Positions 1-5,666 of a stretch of DNA of 7,264 nucleotides are shown here, piece after piece. The stretch's first letter is position 1. The number at the start of each line of letters is the position of its first letter. The notes under the pieces are model-generated. The model had not been told where the DNA came from. It did no database searches and was given only the letters and a program-made list of their open reading frames with translations. Source of the stretch: JBLHLB01 sp047618505 (GTDB lineage Bacteria > Planctomycetota > UBA1135 > GCA-002686595); assembly GCA_047618505.1 (NCBI GenBank), contig JBLHLB010000208.1, forward strand, positions 1 to 7,264, in the 5' to 3' direction. The translations under genes were made by a program, and so were the position numbers.

Positions 1-1032
1 ATGGTTGAAGCGGGCCCGGATAGCGCGAGCGATGAAGCTGCGGCCAAGGCAGAAGCCGACGCGAAGGCCATTGCGGACGCGGAAGCCAAGGCTAAAGCCG
101 ATGCGAAGGCAATGGCCGATGCAGATGCAAAGGCGAAGGCTGATGCGGAAGCGAAGGCCAAAGCGGAGGCTGACGCCAAAGCCAAAGCAGATGCGGACGC
201 TAAGGCCGAGGCGGATGCGAAGGCAAAGGCCGATGCAGACGCCAAGGCCAAAGCTAAGGCCGAAGCAGAGGCTGCCGCTGCAGAGGAGAATCCGATCCTC
301 TACGCCAGGGCTGATCTCTGGAAGCCATCCATGGAGGAGGGCTCGCCCATTGATCCGTATCTCGCCCCGATGGTCTACGTTCCGCTCCGGGGAGAAGACG
401 GCGCCCAAACCTTCCTATCCCCGGCAGCGATCGCAACGGATGCCGAGGGCGTTATCTCCCTCGACCCGGCTCAACCGACGATCTACTTCGAGGAGAGCAC
501 TGTTCCCATCGCCGGCGTCGATCATCGCCAGCTTTCCTTCCTGTGGTTCATGACCGTCGCTGCAACCGGCGAAATTCACGCCCAGGGGCTGCGCATCACC
601 TTCCTTTCCGACGGCTTCCCGGGGATCTTTGAGGTGCTCGGTGACGGCCCGGCGGAAGAGCACATCTATATCGTCGACTCAGCCGAGGCGGGCGCACGTA
701 CGACCCACGGCGAACCCCTCGAGGGCAAGCGCTACGCGATTGAAGCGCCGGCAACAGAGGGCTTGCCGCCCGTCGTAATCGCTGCACAGATCGCCGATGG
801 CGGCGCACCCATGGGGCCCTATGTCTACCAGGCCCTCCCCGCCGGCCCGATCGACGGCCTGCACTGTCGATGTGAGCCGACCTTGGCAAAGGAGCTACGG
901 GAAATGCACACCTACGAGCTCAAGCCGCTTGAGCCGGTGCTTGAGCGACTGCCCAAGGAGCAGCGGGCGAAGCTCGACTTCGGTGTGCCCAATTGGGTCG
1001 AACTGTTCCTGCGCCTACCGGCCGATTTCTAG
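1..1032 (+). CDS. Ala-alternating charged-repeat protein with an unrecognised C-terminal domain
   Basis: I do not recognise this 343-residue protein. Residues 13-94 form a low-complexity stretch in which every second residue is Ala and the others are nearly all Lys, Asp or Glu, as in the helical stalk of TolA-like proteins. Residues 97-343 look globular, rich in Pro, Gly, aromatic and acidic residues, with a lone His-Cys-Arg-Cys group at 288-291 (the only cysteines) and a charged, leucine-containing C-terminal end. No signal peptide, lipobox or membrane-length hydrophobic segment is visible. The reading frame is already open at the first base, so the ATG at nt 1 may be the true start or an internal Met; no ribosome binding site can be checked. 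An export signal or anchor could lie upstream. It ends in TAG, sharing CTAG with the convergent gene to its right. Varied Ala and Lys codons in the repeat argue for a real, selected protein. A structural or spacer role is only a guess. Confidence 0.75.
   Translation: MVEAGPDSASDEAAAKAEADAKAIADAEAKAKADAKAMADADAKAKADAEAKAKAEADAKAKADADAKAEADAKAKADADAKAKAKAEAEAAAAEENPILYARADLWKPSMEEGSPIDPYLAPMVYVPLRGEDGAQTFLSPAAIATDAEGVISLDPAQPTIYFEESTVPIAGVDHRQLSFLWFMTVAATGEIHAQGLRITFLSDGFPGIFEVLGDGPAEEHIYIVDSAEAGARTTHGEPLEGKRYAIEAPATEGLPPVVIAAQIADGGAPMGPYVYQALPAGPIDGLHCRCEPTLAKELREMHTYELKPLEPVLERLPKEQRAKLDFGVPNWVELFLRLPADF
37..282 (+). repeat. Low-complexity Ala-X repeat with an approximate 24-nt period
   Basis: The codons for residues 13-94 alternate Ala with Lys, Asp or Glu; Ile24 and Met38 are the only other residues at the alternate positions. 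From about residue 44 the alternate positions read roughly KKDE, KKED, KKDD, KED, KKDD, an approximate 8-residue (24-nt) unit of two positive then two negative charges. All four Ala codons and both Lys, Asp and Glu codons are used irregularly. The copies are therefore diverged in DNA while the protein pattern is kept, unlike a freshly expanded tandem repeat. Confidence 0.85.
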
Positions 1033-1781
1033 TCCACTGACGACTTACGCAGGGCCGCGCGGGCGGCGGTAAGCCCCGACGCCGTACGCACGCCGTGCCA
1101 GGTCAAGGCCTGGCCATCGACAAGCTGGATCCGCTCGCGCGGGATCCCTGTTGCCTCTCTGACTTCGTCGACATGGGTTTGGCGGAACCGATAGGGTTCC
1201 GATGTGAGCAGCAACCGCTCCGGGTGCAAAGCGCGCAAGTGCTCGAGCTCGAAGGTCGGATAGCCGGCGTCCTCTCTGAAGACGTTTTGGCCACCGCAGT
1301 GCTCCAGCAAAGCACTGGCGTAGGTGTCTTTTCCGGCGGCCATCCAGGGCCTGCGCCAAATCAGGAAGGCGAAGGATCGTGGGGAGGACCCCGCACTCGG
1401 GGAGGCCTTCTCTAGCTCTACCTCTAGGTCATGGGCCAAGCGATCACCGGCCGACTTCACGCCCAGCAGCCGGCCCCACTCCCGCAAGAGAGCTGGCACA
1501 TCTGCGGGATGCCTGGGGAAACTCGAGTGCAGGCGAACTCCCGCCGCCCCCAGCGCCTCCGCATCCTCGCGCCGATTCTCCTCCGCGTTCATCAGCACCA
1601 GGTCCGGTTGCAAAGCGATGATCCGCTCGAGGTTCGGGTCCTTCGTCCCGCCCATCGACTCAACACGCTCGACGCTGCCCGAGGGCTCAACGCAGAAGCG
1701 CGTGCGCCCGACCAACTGATCCTGGGCCCCAAGGGCGAAGATCGTTTCGGTCAGACTCGGGCACAGGGAGACCACCCGCAT
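1029..1781 (-). CDS. BtuF-like helical-backbone metal receptor (cobalamin-binding-type protein), apparently cytoplasmic
   Basis: This 250-residue protein resembles the TroA/BtuF superfamily of periplasmic binding proteins for cobalamin, haem or iron-siderophores. The N-terminus has the family signature, with VSLCPSLTET at residues 4-13 followed by VGRT and a Cys at 24-30. MGGTKDPNLERI (43-54) then IALQPDLVL (55-63) match the motif where the first lobe leads into the backbone helix. IWRRPWMAAG (141-150) and SEPYRF (194-199) belong to the second lobe, and TWHGVRT (227-233) matches the C-terminal Trp-X-Gly motif. Glu52 and Glu195 lie where BtuF uses glutamates to dock on its permease (inferred by motif position). 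The protein starts directly with the first strand of the fold, so no signal peptide is present, and no permease or ATPase gene is nearby. GGAG lies 11 nt before the ATG, within the end of the MBL gene 6 nt upstream. A soluble corrinoid-binding role is possible; the ligand is unknown. Confidence 0.85.
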   Translation of the reverse strand: MRVVSLCPSLTETIFALGAQDQLVGRTRFCVEPSGSVERVESMGGTKDPNLERIIALQPDLVLMNAEENRREDAEALGAAGVRLHSSFPRHPADVPALLREWGRLLGVKSAGDRLAHDLEVELEKASPSAGSSPRSFAFLIWRRPWMAAGKDTYASALLEHCGGQNVFREDAGYPTFELEHLRALHPERLLLTSEPYRFRQTHVDEVREATGIPRERIQLVDGQALTWHGVRTASGLTAARAALRKSSVD

Positions 1782-1787
1782 GGCAGC

Positions 1788-2678
1788 TCAAGCTCCGGTA
1801 CGCGCGGTCCCTTTGACGGGCGTGGCGGCGAAACGCCTGCCTTCCTTTGCCAGGCGCGCAAAGGCGTGCTCTTCGTCGTGATAGAACAATCCAAGCCAGC
1901 CCTCGGCGGCTGCCCGCTCCAACCAAAGCGTGCGATTCTCAAAGGAGCTAACGACGTCGATGTCGTAGGCCATGATGTAGGGAGGCTGGATGTGGTGCGT
2001 CGTGGGAACAACGTCGGCCCAAAAAATCGCCGTATCGCCCTCGCCGTCTTCATTGACCGTCACCACCGAGACACCGTCGGAGTGTCCGACGGCGGCATGA
2101 ACTTTGATCCCGGGGAACAGCTCGGCATCTCCCTCGAAGGTTTCCAGGAGGCCAGCGTCCAGTACAGCTTGAATGTCGTCCGGGCGGTAGGAAGCGCGCC
2201 GCACGTGATCCGGTTTGAGGGCGATGGACACCTCGATAGCGGGCGCAAAGTGGCGCGCATTCGGGAAGAGCGGACGCAACTCGCCATCGCGTTCGCACAC
2301 CTGGGCTCCGATGTGATCGAAGTGACAGTGGGAGGCGACAACATGGGTGATGTCCTCGGGGGCCAAGCCACAGGCAGCGATCGACTCCGCCAAGGTCGTT
2401 GCGCGCTCGATGCCGTAGATCTTCAACCACTTCTCTTCCCAGCGGTCGCCAACGCCAACCTCGATCACGAGCTTCGTGTCGCCGCGTTCCACCAGGAAAG
2501 GCCGCAGTGCCATGCGGATGCGATTGTCCGCATCCGCCGGCGTCAGATGATTCCAGAGCGCCTTGGGGACGACACCCCACATGGCGCCGCCATCCAAGCG
2601 AATGTAGCCGTCGGAAAGCGCGGTGATGCGCCACTCTCCAACCTCAACCGAACGCGGCTCGAAGATCGCTTCTGTCAT
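1788..2678 (-). CDS. MBL-fold metallo-hydrolase, lactonase-like
   Basis: This 296-residue metallo-beta-lactamase-fold hydrolase carries a complete set of likely di-zinc ligands: His117, His119, Asp121 and His122 in SHCHFDHIG, His199 in VGHSDG, Asp222 in FWAD and His267 in FYHDEEH. The spacing of the last three (23 and 45 residues) nearly equals that of the Bacillus AHL lactonase AiiA (H169, D191, H235), so it belongs near the AiiA/YtnP-type lactonase branch rather than the antibiotic-degrading beta-lactamases. No signal peptide is seen, so a cytoplasmic location is likely. Its ATG overlaps the TGA of the preceding acyl-CoA dehydrogenase (ATGA) and there is no good Shine-Dalgarno of its own, which implies translational coupling. 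From the neighbours, hydrolysis of an acyl thioester or lactone is plausible, but the substrate is not shown by sequence. Superfamily assignment is firm; lactonase activity is inference. Confidence 0.92.
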   Translation of the reverse strand: MTEAIFEPRSVEVGEWRITALSDGYIRLDGGAMWGVVPKALWNHLTPADADNRIRMALRPFLVERGDTKLVIEVGVGDRWEEKWLKIYGIERATTLAESIAACGLAPEDITHVVASHCHFDHIGAQVCERDGELRPLFPNARHFAPAIEVSIALKPDHVRRASYRPDDIQAVLDAGLLETFEGDAELFPGIKVHAAVGHSDGVSVVTVNEDGEGDTAIFWADVVPTTHHIQPPYIMAYDIDVVSSFENRTLWLERAAAEGWLGLFYHDEEHAFARLAKEGRRFAATPVKGTARTGA

Positions 2679-3865
2679 GACTTTCGCAAGATATCGCGTG
2701 AGATGATGATGCGCTGAACTTCACTGGTTCCCTCACCGATGACGCACAGCTTGGCATCGCGCCACATGCGCTCCACGGGATACTCGCGCGAGAAGCCGTA
2801 GCCCCCAAAGATCTGAATCGCGTCGTAGGTCGCGCGCATGGCGACCTCGGAGGCATAGAGCTTCGCCATGGAAGCCCGCGTGCCGTAGGGCTGACCGGAA
2901 TCCTTGAGGCGCGCAGAGTGGTAAACCAAGTGGCGCGCCGCTTCGATCTCCGTCGCCATCGTCGCCAGTTTGAAGGCCACGGCCTGCTGCTTGGAAAGGC
3001 TCTTGCCGAAGGCCTCGCGCTCCTGGGAGTAGCGCACGGCCTGGTCATAGGCGCCCTGGGCGATTCCAAGGGAGAGTGCGGCGATGGACACACGCCCGCC
3101 CTCAAGGGTCTTCATGAAGGTCTTGAAGCCTTGGCCCTCCGGGCCGAGCAGGTGATCGCGGGGGATGCGCGCGTCTTCAAAGACCAAGCTGGCCCAGTCT
3201 GAGCCGCGCATGCCGAGCTTCCTCTCACCCTTCTCTAAGCTGAATCCGGGCAAATCACGGGGAACAACGAAGGCGCTGATGCCCTTGGCTCCCAGGGACT
3301 TGTCCGTGACAGCGGTAATGATAAAGGAGCCCGCGTAGTTCGCGTTCGTACAGAAGCACTTGCGTCCGTTGACGACCCACTCGTCGCCGTCCAAACGCGC
3401 GGTGGTTTCGGTGCCGCCCGCGTCCGACCCAGCATTAGGCTCCGTCAAACCGTAGGCACCCATGAACTCGCCAGCGACGAGCTTGCGCACATACAGCTCC
3501 CGCAGGTGATCCCCGCCCCAGGCGTAGATCGGGTAGGTCCCCAAACTCACGTGGGCCGCCAGGGTCAGGCCCGTCGAACCGCAGGCGCGGGAGAGTTCCT
3601 CGACCGCAAGAACGTAGGCCAACGTCGACCCACCGGCTCCGCCCAAATCTTCGGGGAAGGGGATCCCCGGCAGACCCAATTCGACAATCTTGCCCCAGGT
3701 CTCCGTGGAGAACGTGTGGGTCTCGTCAACCTCCGTCGCCTTGGGAGCGACCTCGTTGACGGTGAACTCGCGCACCATTTCCTGGATCATCCGCTCGTCC
3801 TCGGTGAGGTCGAATGAGTGAGTGATGTTAGGAAGCGTGTGCTGGGAGTGACTCGTAGCGGTCAT
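2675..3865 (-). CDS. Acyl-CoA dehydrogenase (short/branched-chain type)
   Basis: This flavoenzyme would oxidise an acyl-CoA to the trans-2-enoyl-CoA and pass electrons to electron-transferring flavoprotein. The 396-residue length is slightly longer than the usual 380. Visible elements in order: the N-terminal helical domain from about residue 19, the FAD/substrate motif YGLTEPNAGSD (138-148), KCFCTNA (169-175), the C-terminal helical domain with GGR (256-258) and QEREAFGK (281-288), QIFGGYGF (351-358), and the catalytic base Glu378 in IGEGTSEVQR. The base sits at the C-terminal position of short- and medium-chain enzymes, not the IVD/LCAD position. I chose the ATG at 3865 because AGGAA lies 8 nt upstream; an in-frame GTG at 3889 would add 8 residues but has less support. 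The stop overlaps the MBL start by 4 nt. It is a paralogue of the acyl-CoA dehydrogenase at 4455-5597, and chain-length preference cannot be read from sequence. Confidence 0.95.
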   Translation of the reverse strand: MTATSHSQHTLPNITHSFDLTEDERMIQEMVREFTVNEVAPKATEVDETHTFSTETWGKIVELGLPGIPFPEDLGGAGGSTLAYVLAVEELSRACGSTGLTLAAHVSLGTYPIYAWGGDHLRELYVRKLVAGEFMGAYGLTEPNAGSDAGGTETTARLDGDEWVVNGRKCFCTNANYAGSFIITAVTDKSLGAKGISAFVVPRDLPGFSLEKGERKLGMRGSDWASLVFEDARIPRDHLLGPEGQGFKTFMKTLEGGRVSIAALSLGIAQGAYDQAVRYSQEREAFGKSLSKQQAVAFKLATMATEIEAARHLVYHSARLKDSGQPYGTRASMAKLYASEVAMRATYDAIQIFGGYGFSREYPVERMWRDAKLCVIGEGTSEVQRIIISRDILRKS

Positions 3866-3965
3866 GGTGCAGGTTCCTGTGCCACCCACTTGGGGCAGCT
3901 GACTTCGATGGGTGCGAAGCGCGGGAGAGACAGCGGGGTTGTGATCTCTCGCCTGCGCGCGCGGC

Positions 3966-3984
3966 GTGGGCCCGACTGGGCCAC
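3966..3984. other. GC-rich hairpin between the HTH and second acyl-CoA dehydrogenase genes
   Basis: The plus strand reads GTGGGCCC, a GACT loop, then GGGCCAC: a five-pair GC stem extended by two pairs across a bulge. It sits 40 nt after the stop of the helix-turn-helix gene on the minus strand. No T-tract follows in that direction, so it is not a standard intrinsic terminator. It could be a processing or attenuating structure, or chance in GC-rich DNA. Confidence 0.25.
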
Positions 3985-4023
3985 ATCGCTAGTTGTTCAA
4001 GACGCGGCGAACTCGGGTGGATG

Positions 4024-4305
4024 CTATTCCGGCGAGAGGCTCCATCCACTGGTGCGTCGCTCGTCTTGTTCGCTCTGGGGACCTAGGGCAACGCGGGTAG
4101 AGGTTGTCTCGCGGTAGAACTGATCGCTGCGGCCGTCGCCAACCCAATCGATCAATGCCTGACGCGAGAACTTCCACTCACGGCCGATCTTGCGCGCGGG
4201 AATGCTCTCGCTGTGCAACACCTTGTTGAAGGTCTTCACACTGACCCCGAGCAGCTTGGCTGCTTCCTCGAGGTTCAGGATGTCGCGGTCTGAGCTTCCG
4301 GGCAT
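4024..4305 (-). CDS. Small excisionase/MerR-family helix-turn-helix DNA-binding protein
   Basis: This 93-residue protein has one clear HTH_17/excisionase-type winged-helix domain. ILNLEEAAKLLGVSVKTF (9-26) forms the helix-turn-helix, followed by SIPARKIGREWKFSRQALIDWV (34-55), where the wing lies around KIGREWKF. The tail (56-93) is polar and probably disordered, with no recognisable effector domain. I chose the ATG at 4305 because GAGGA is 9 nt upstream; an in-frame GTG at 4356 would add 17 residues (110 in total) and its first bases overlap the stop of a four-codon leader. The gene lies between two acyl-CoA dehydrogenase genes with 149 nt before and 158 nt after it. It may regulate the flanking operon, perhaps by binding the 22-bp-spaced repeats upstream, but this is inference. 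No integrase or phage gene is nearby, so a true excisionase role is unlikely. Confidence 0.85.
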   Translation of the reverse strand: MPGSSDRDILNLEEAAKLLGVSVKTFNKVLHSESIPARKIGREWKFSRQALIDWVGDGRSDQFYRETTSTRVALGPQSEQDERRTSGWSLSPE

Positions 4306-4314
4306 TCGGCCAGG

Positions 4315-4319
4315 TCCTC
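4315..4319 (-). promoter_or_regulatory. Ribosome binding site deciding the HTH start
   Basis: On the minus strand GAGGA lies 9 nt before the ATG at 4305. It favours this start over the longer GTG-initiated version beginning at 4356. Confidence 0.55.
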
Positions 4320-4352
4320 GGAGTTCGTAGGGTTCTTCTTGAGGGGTTAAAG

Positions 4353-4367
4353 TCACTGCAAGTGCAT
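4353..4367 (-). other. Possible four-codon leader ORF (Met-His-Leu-Gln)
   Basis: On the minus strand an ATG at 4367 is followed by three codons and TGA (4355-4353). It is preceded by a strong GGAGGT Shine-Dalgarno (4382-4377) at 9-nt spacing. Its TGA overlaps the GTG that could start the extended helix-turn-helix ORF (GTGA). This arrangement would allow re-initiation or coupling, but such a short ORF can occur by chance and has no other support. Confidence 0.3.
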
Positions 4368-4376
4368 CCTAATACC

Positions 4377-4382
4377 ACCTCC
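4377..4382 (-). promoter_or_regulatory. Strong Shine-Dalgarno upstream of the HTH gene
   Basis: GGAGGT on the minus strand is one of the strongest Shine-Dalgarno matches in the window, but it sits outside any obvious gene. The only start codon at proper spacing is the ATG of the four-codon leader ORF; the GTG at 4356 is 20 nt away. It overlaps the proximal copy of the 10-bp direct repeat, so a protein or RNA structure at the repeat could block it. Confidence 0.4.
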
Positions 4383-4410
4383 GGTTTCCGGGTAGGGTCA
4401 CTCCGGTTTC
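4379..4410. repeat. Two identical 10-bp direct repeats 22 bp apart, possible operator
   Basis: The plus-strand decamer CTCCGGTTTC occurs at 4379-4388 and again at 4401-4410. The 22-bp spacing is about two helical turns, so both copies face the same side of the DNA. The proximal copy is also part of CCGG-AAA-CCGG (4382-4392 in minus-strand terms), a small dyad, and overlaps the GGAGG of the leader. Position upstream of a DNA-binding protein gene in a 98-149-nt gap suggests an autoregulatory operator. No good -35/-10 pair was found beside it. Confidence 0.45.
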
Positions 4411-4454
4411 GAAGGGATGCAACTCGCAGATATGCGGCAGGCAGCAGAGCTGTT

Positions 4455-5597
4455 CTAGCCCAGCAGCTTGCGCGCAACGACCAAGCGCTGGATGTCCGTG
4501 GCTCCCTCGTAGATCTCGGTTATGCGGGCGTCCCGAAAGAGGCGTTCGACGTGAAAGTCGTCGGTGTAGCCCGCCCCACCGTGAATCTGGAGGCACTCAT
4601 CGGCACACCAATTCGCGCCCTGGGAGGCCGCCAGCTTGGCCTGGGCTGCTTCCTTGCTACAGGGAGCACCGCTGTCGCGCAGCTGAGCGGCCCGTAGGAC
4701 CAGCAAGCGAGAGCCCTCGATCTTGACGGACATATCCGCCAGCTTGTGCTGAATGGCGGCGAAGTTGCCGATCGTGCGCCCGAATTGCTCGCGCTCGTTG
4801 GCGTACTTGATCGACGCGGCCAGGCAGGCCTGGGCGATACCGACTGCCTGGGCCGCAATGCCGATGCGCCCCCCATCCAGGGTGTCCATGGCTATGTGGA
4901 AGCCACGTCCTTCCATGCCCAGCAGACTGTCAGCCGCTAGTCGCACGTTCTCGAAAATGACCTCGTGAGTTGAAGATCCGCGGATCCCAGTCTTCAGCTC
5001 CTTCTTGCCCACGGAAACTCCGGGCGCATCAGCGGACACCAAGAAGCAGCTGAGGCCCTTGGTGCCGGGCACGTCGGGGTTCGTACGGGCATAGACGATG
5101 AAGAGCTTGGCCCAGCCGGCATTGGTAACCCACATCTTGGTGCCGTTGAGGAGCCAACCGTCTGCGTCCTTCACGGCGGAGGTCTTGATGGCCGCCGCGT
5201 CCGAGCCGCAGTGGGCTTCGGTCAGGCAATAGGCGCCCATGACCTCGCCACTAGCGAGCTTCGGTAGCCACTCAGCCTTTTGGGCCTCGCTGCCATGCTT
5301 GACGACGGGCGATCCAACAAGGCTGTTGTGAACGGAGACCGTCACGCCTGTGGATGCGCAGGCGCGATTGATCTCCATCAGGACGAGGGCCAGAGCCATG
5401 CTGTCCAGTCCCACACCACCATGCTCCTCGGGGATAGTCATCCCCCAGAAGCCAAGCTCTGAGATCAGGCCAAAAACGTCGGGGTCGATGGCCTCATTAC
5501 GGTCGTGCTGGGTCGCACGCGGAAGAAGCTCGGAGTTCGCGAAGTCGCGCGCCATGTCGCGGATCATCTCGAGGTCTTCGTTTAGATTAAGGTCCAT
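4455..5597 (-). CDS. Acyl-CoA dehydrogenase, canonical short-chain type
   Basis: This 380-residue acyl-CoA dehydrogenase has the usual family length. Elements in order: N-terminal helical domain starting NLNEDLEMIRDMARDFA, FAD motif YCLTEAHCGSD (123-133), NGTKMWVTNAGWA (151-163), GGRIGIAAQAVGIAQA (242-257), NEREQFGR (267-274), QIHGGAGYTDDF (337-348) and the catalytic base Glu364 in IYEGATDIQR. The TD in place of the commoner SE after the base is a mild variation. It would feed electrons to ETF, with a short or branched acyl-CoA as likely substrate. The start is set by the family-typical N-terminus; no good Shine-Dalgarno precedes it. Sixty-nine nt separate it from hbd, and these 69 nt are open in frame back to the hbd TAG. 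Together with hbd and thiolase it forms the front of the operon. It is a butyryl-CoA-dehydrogenase-like candidate, but I do not assign bcd because substrate choice is not visible. Confidence 0.95.
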   Translation of the reverse strand: MDLNLNEDLEMIRDMARDFANSELLPRATQHDRNEAIDPDVFGLISELGFWGMTIPEEHGGVGLDSMALALVLMEINRACASTGVTVSVHNSLVGSPVVKHGSEAQKAEWLPKLASGEVMGAYCLTEAHCGSDAAAIKTSAVKDADGWLLNGTKMWVTNAGWAKLFIVYARTNPDVPGTKGLSCFLVSADAPGVSVGKKELKTGIRGSSTHEVIFENVRLAADSLLGMEGRGFHIAMDTLDGGRIGIAAQAVGIAQACLAASIKYANEREQFGRTIGNFAAIQHKLADMSVKIEGSRLLVLRAAQLRDSGAPCSKEAAQAKLAASQGANWCADECLQIHGGAGYTDDFHVERLFRDARITEIYEGATDIQRLVVARKLLG

Positions 5598-5666
5598 CAG
5601 GGATTCAGTTGTGTGTGCAGTCGCTGTTCGTGGGAGTGGAGGGACGTCGTGTGAACGCGTACTCCC

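Noticed and set aside
5..553. Arg/Pro-rich ORF in the +2 frame of the Ala-repeat region
   Set aside because: The Arg/Pro/Met-rich translation is simply the frame-shifted reading of repeated Ala-Lys codons; the frame 1 product has the ordered pattern.
1431..2717. Long 428-codon plus-strand ORF antisense to the BtuF-like and MBL genes
   Set aside because: It spans two well-supported minus-strand genes with full family motifs, and its own translation has no recognisable domain and no plausible start signal. It is a GC-rich shadow.
3874..3890. Possible sigma-54 promoter (TGGCAC...TGC) just before the acyl-CoA dehydrogenase at 3865
   Set aside because: The GG-GC spacing is 11 instead of 10 and it would leave almost no leader before the start codon; the AGGAA inside it is better explained as the ribosome binding site.
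3920..3952. GAGAGA/TCTCTC inverted repeat in the gap after the HTH gene
   Set aside because: Six pairs with a 14-nt loop and a mismatch directly outside; no T-tract and no other supporting signal.
4024..4305. HTH protein as a phage or integrative-element excisionase
   Set aside because: There is no integrase, attachment-site repeat or other mobile gene in the window, and HTH_17 domains are widespread in non-mobile regulators.
5632..5666. GGGAGT/ACTCCC inverted repeat between hbd and the acyl-CoA dehydrogenase as a terminator
   Set aside because: Only six pairs with a loop over 20 nt and no T-tract on the minus strand; also the genes look co-transcribed.
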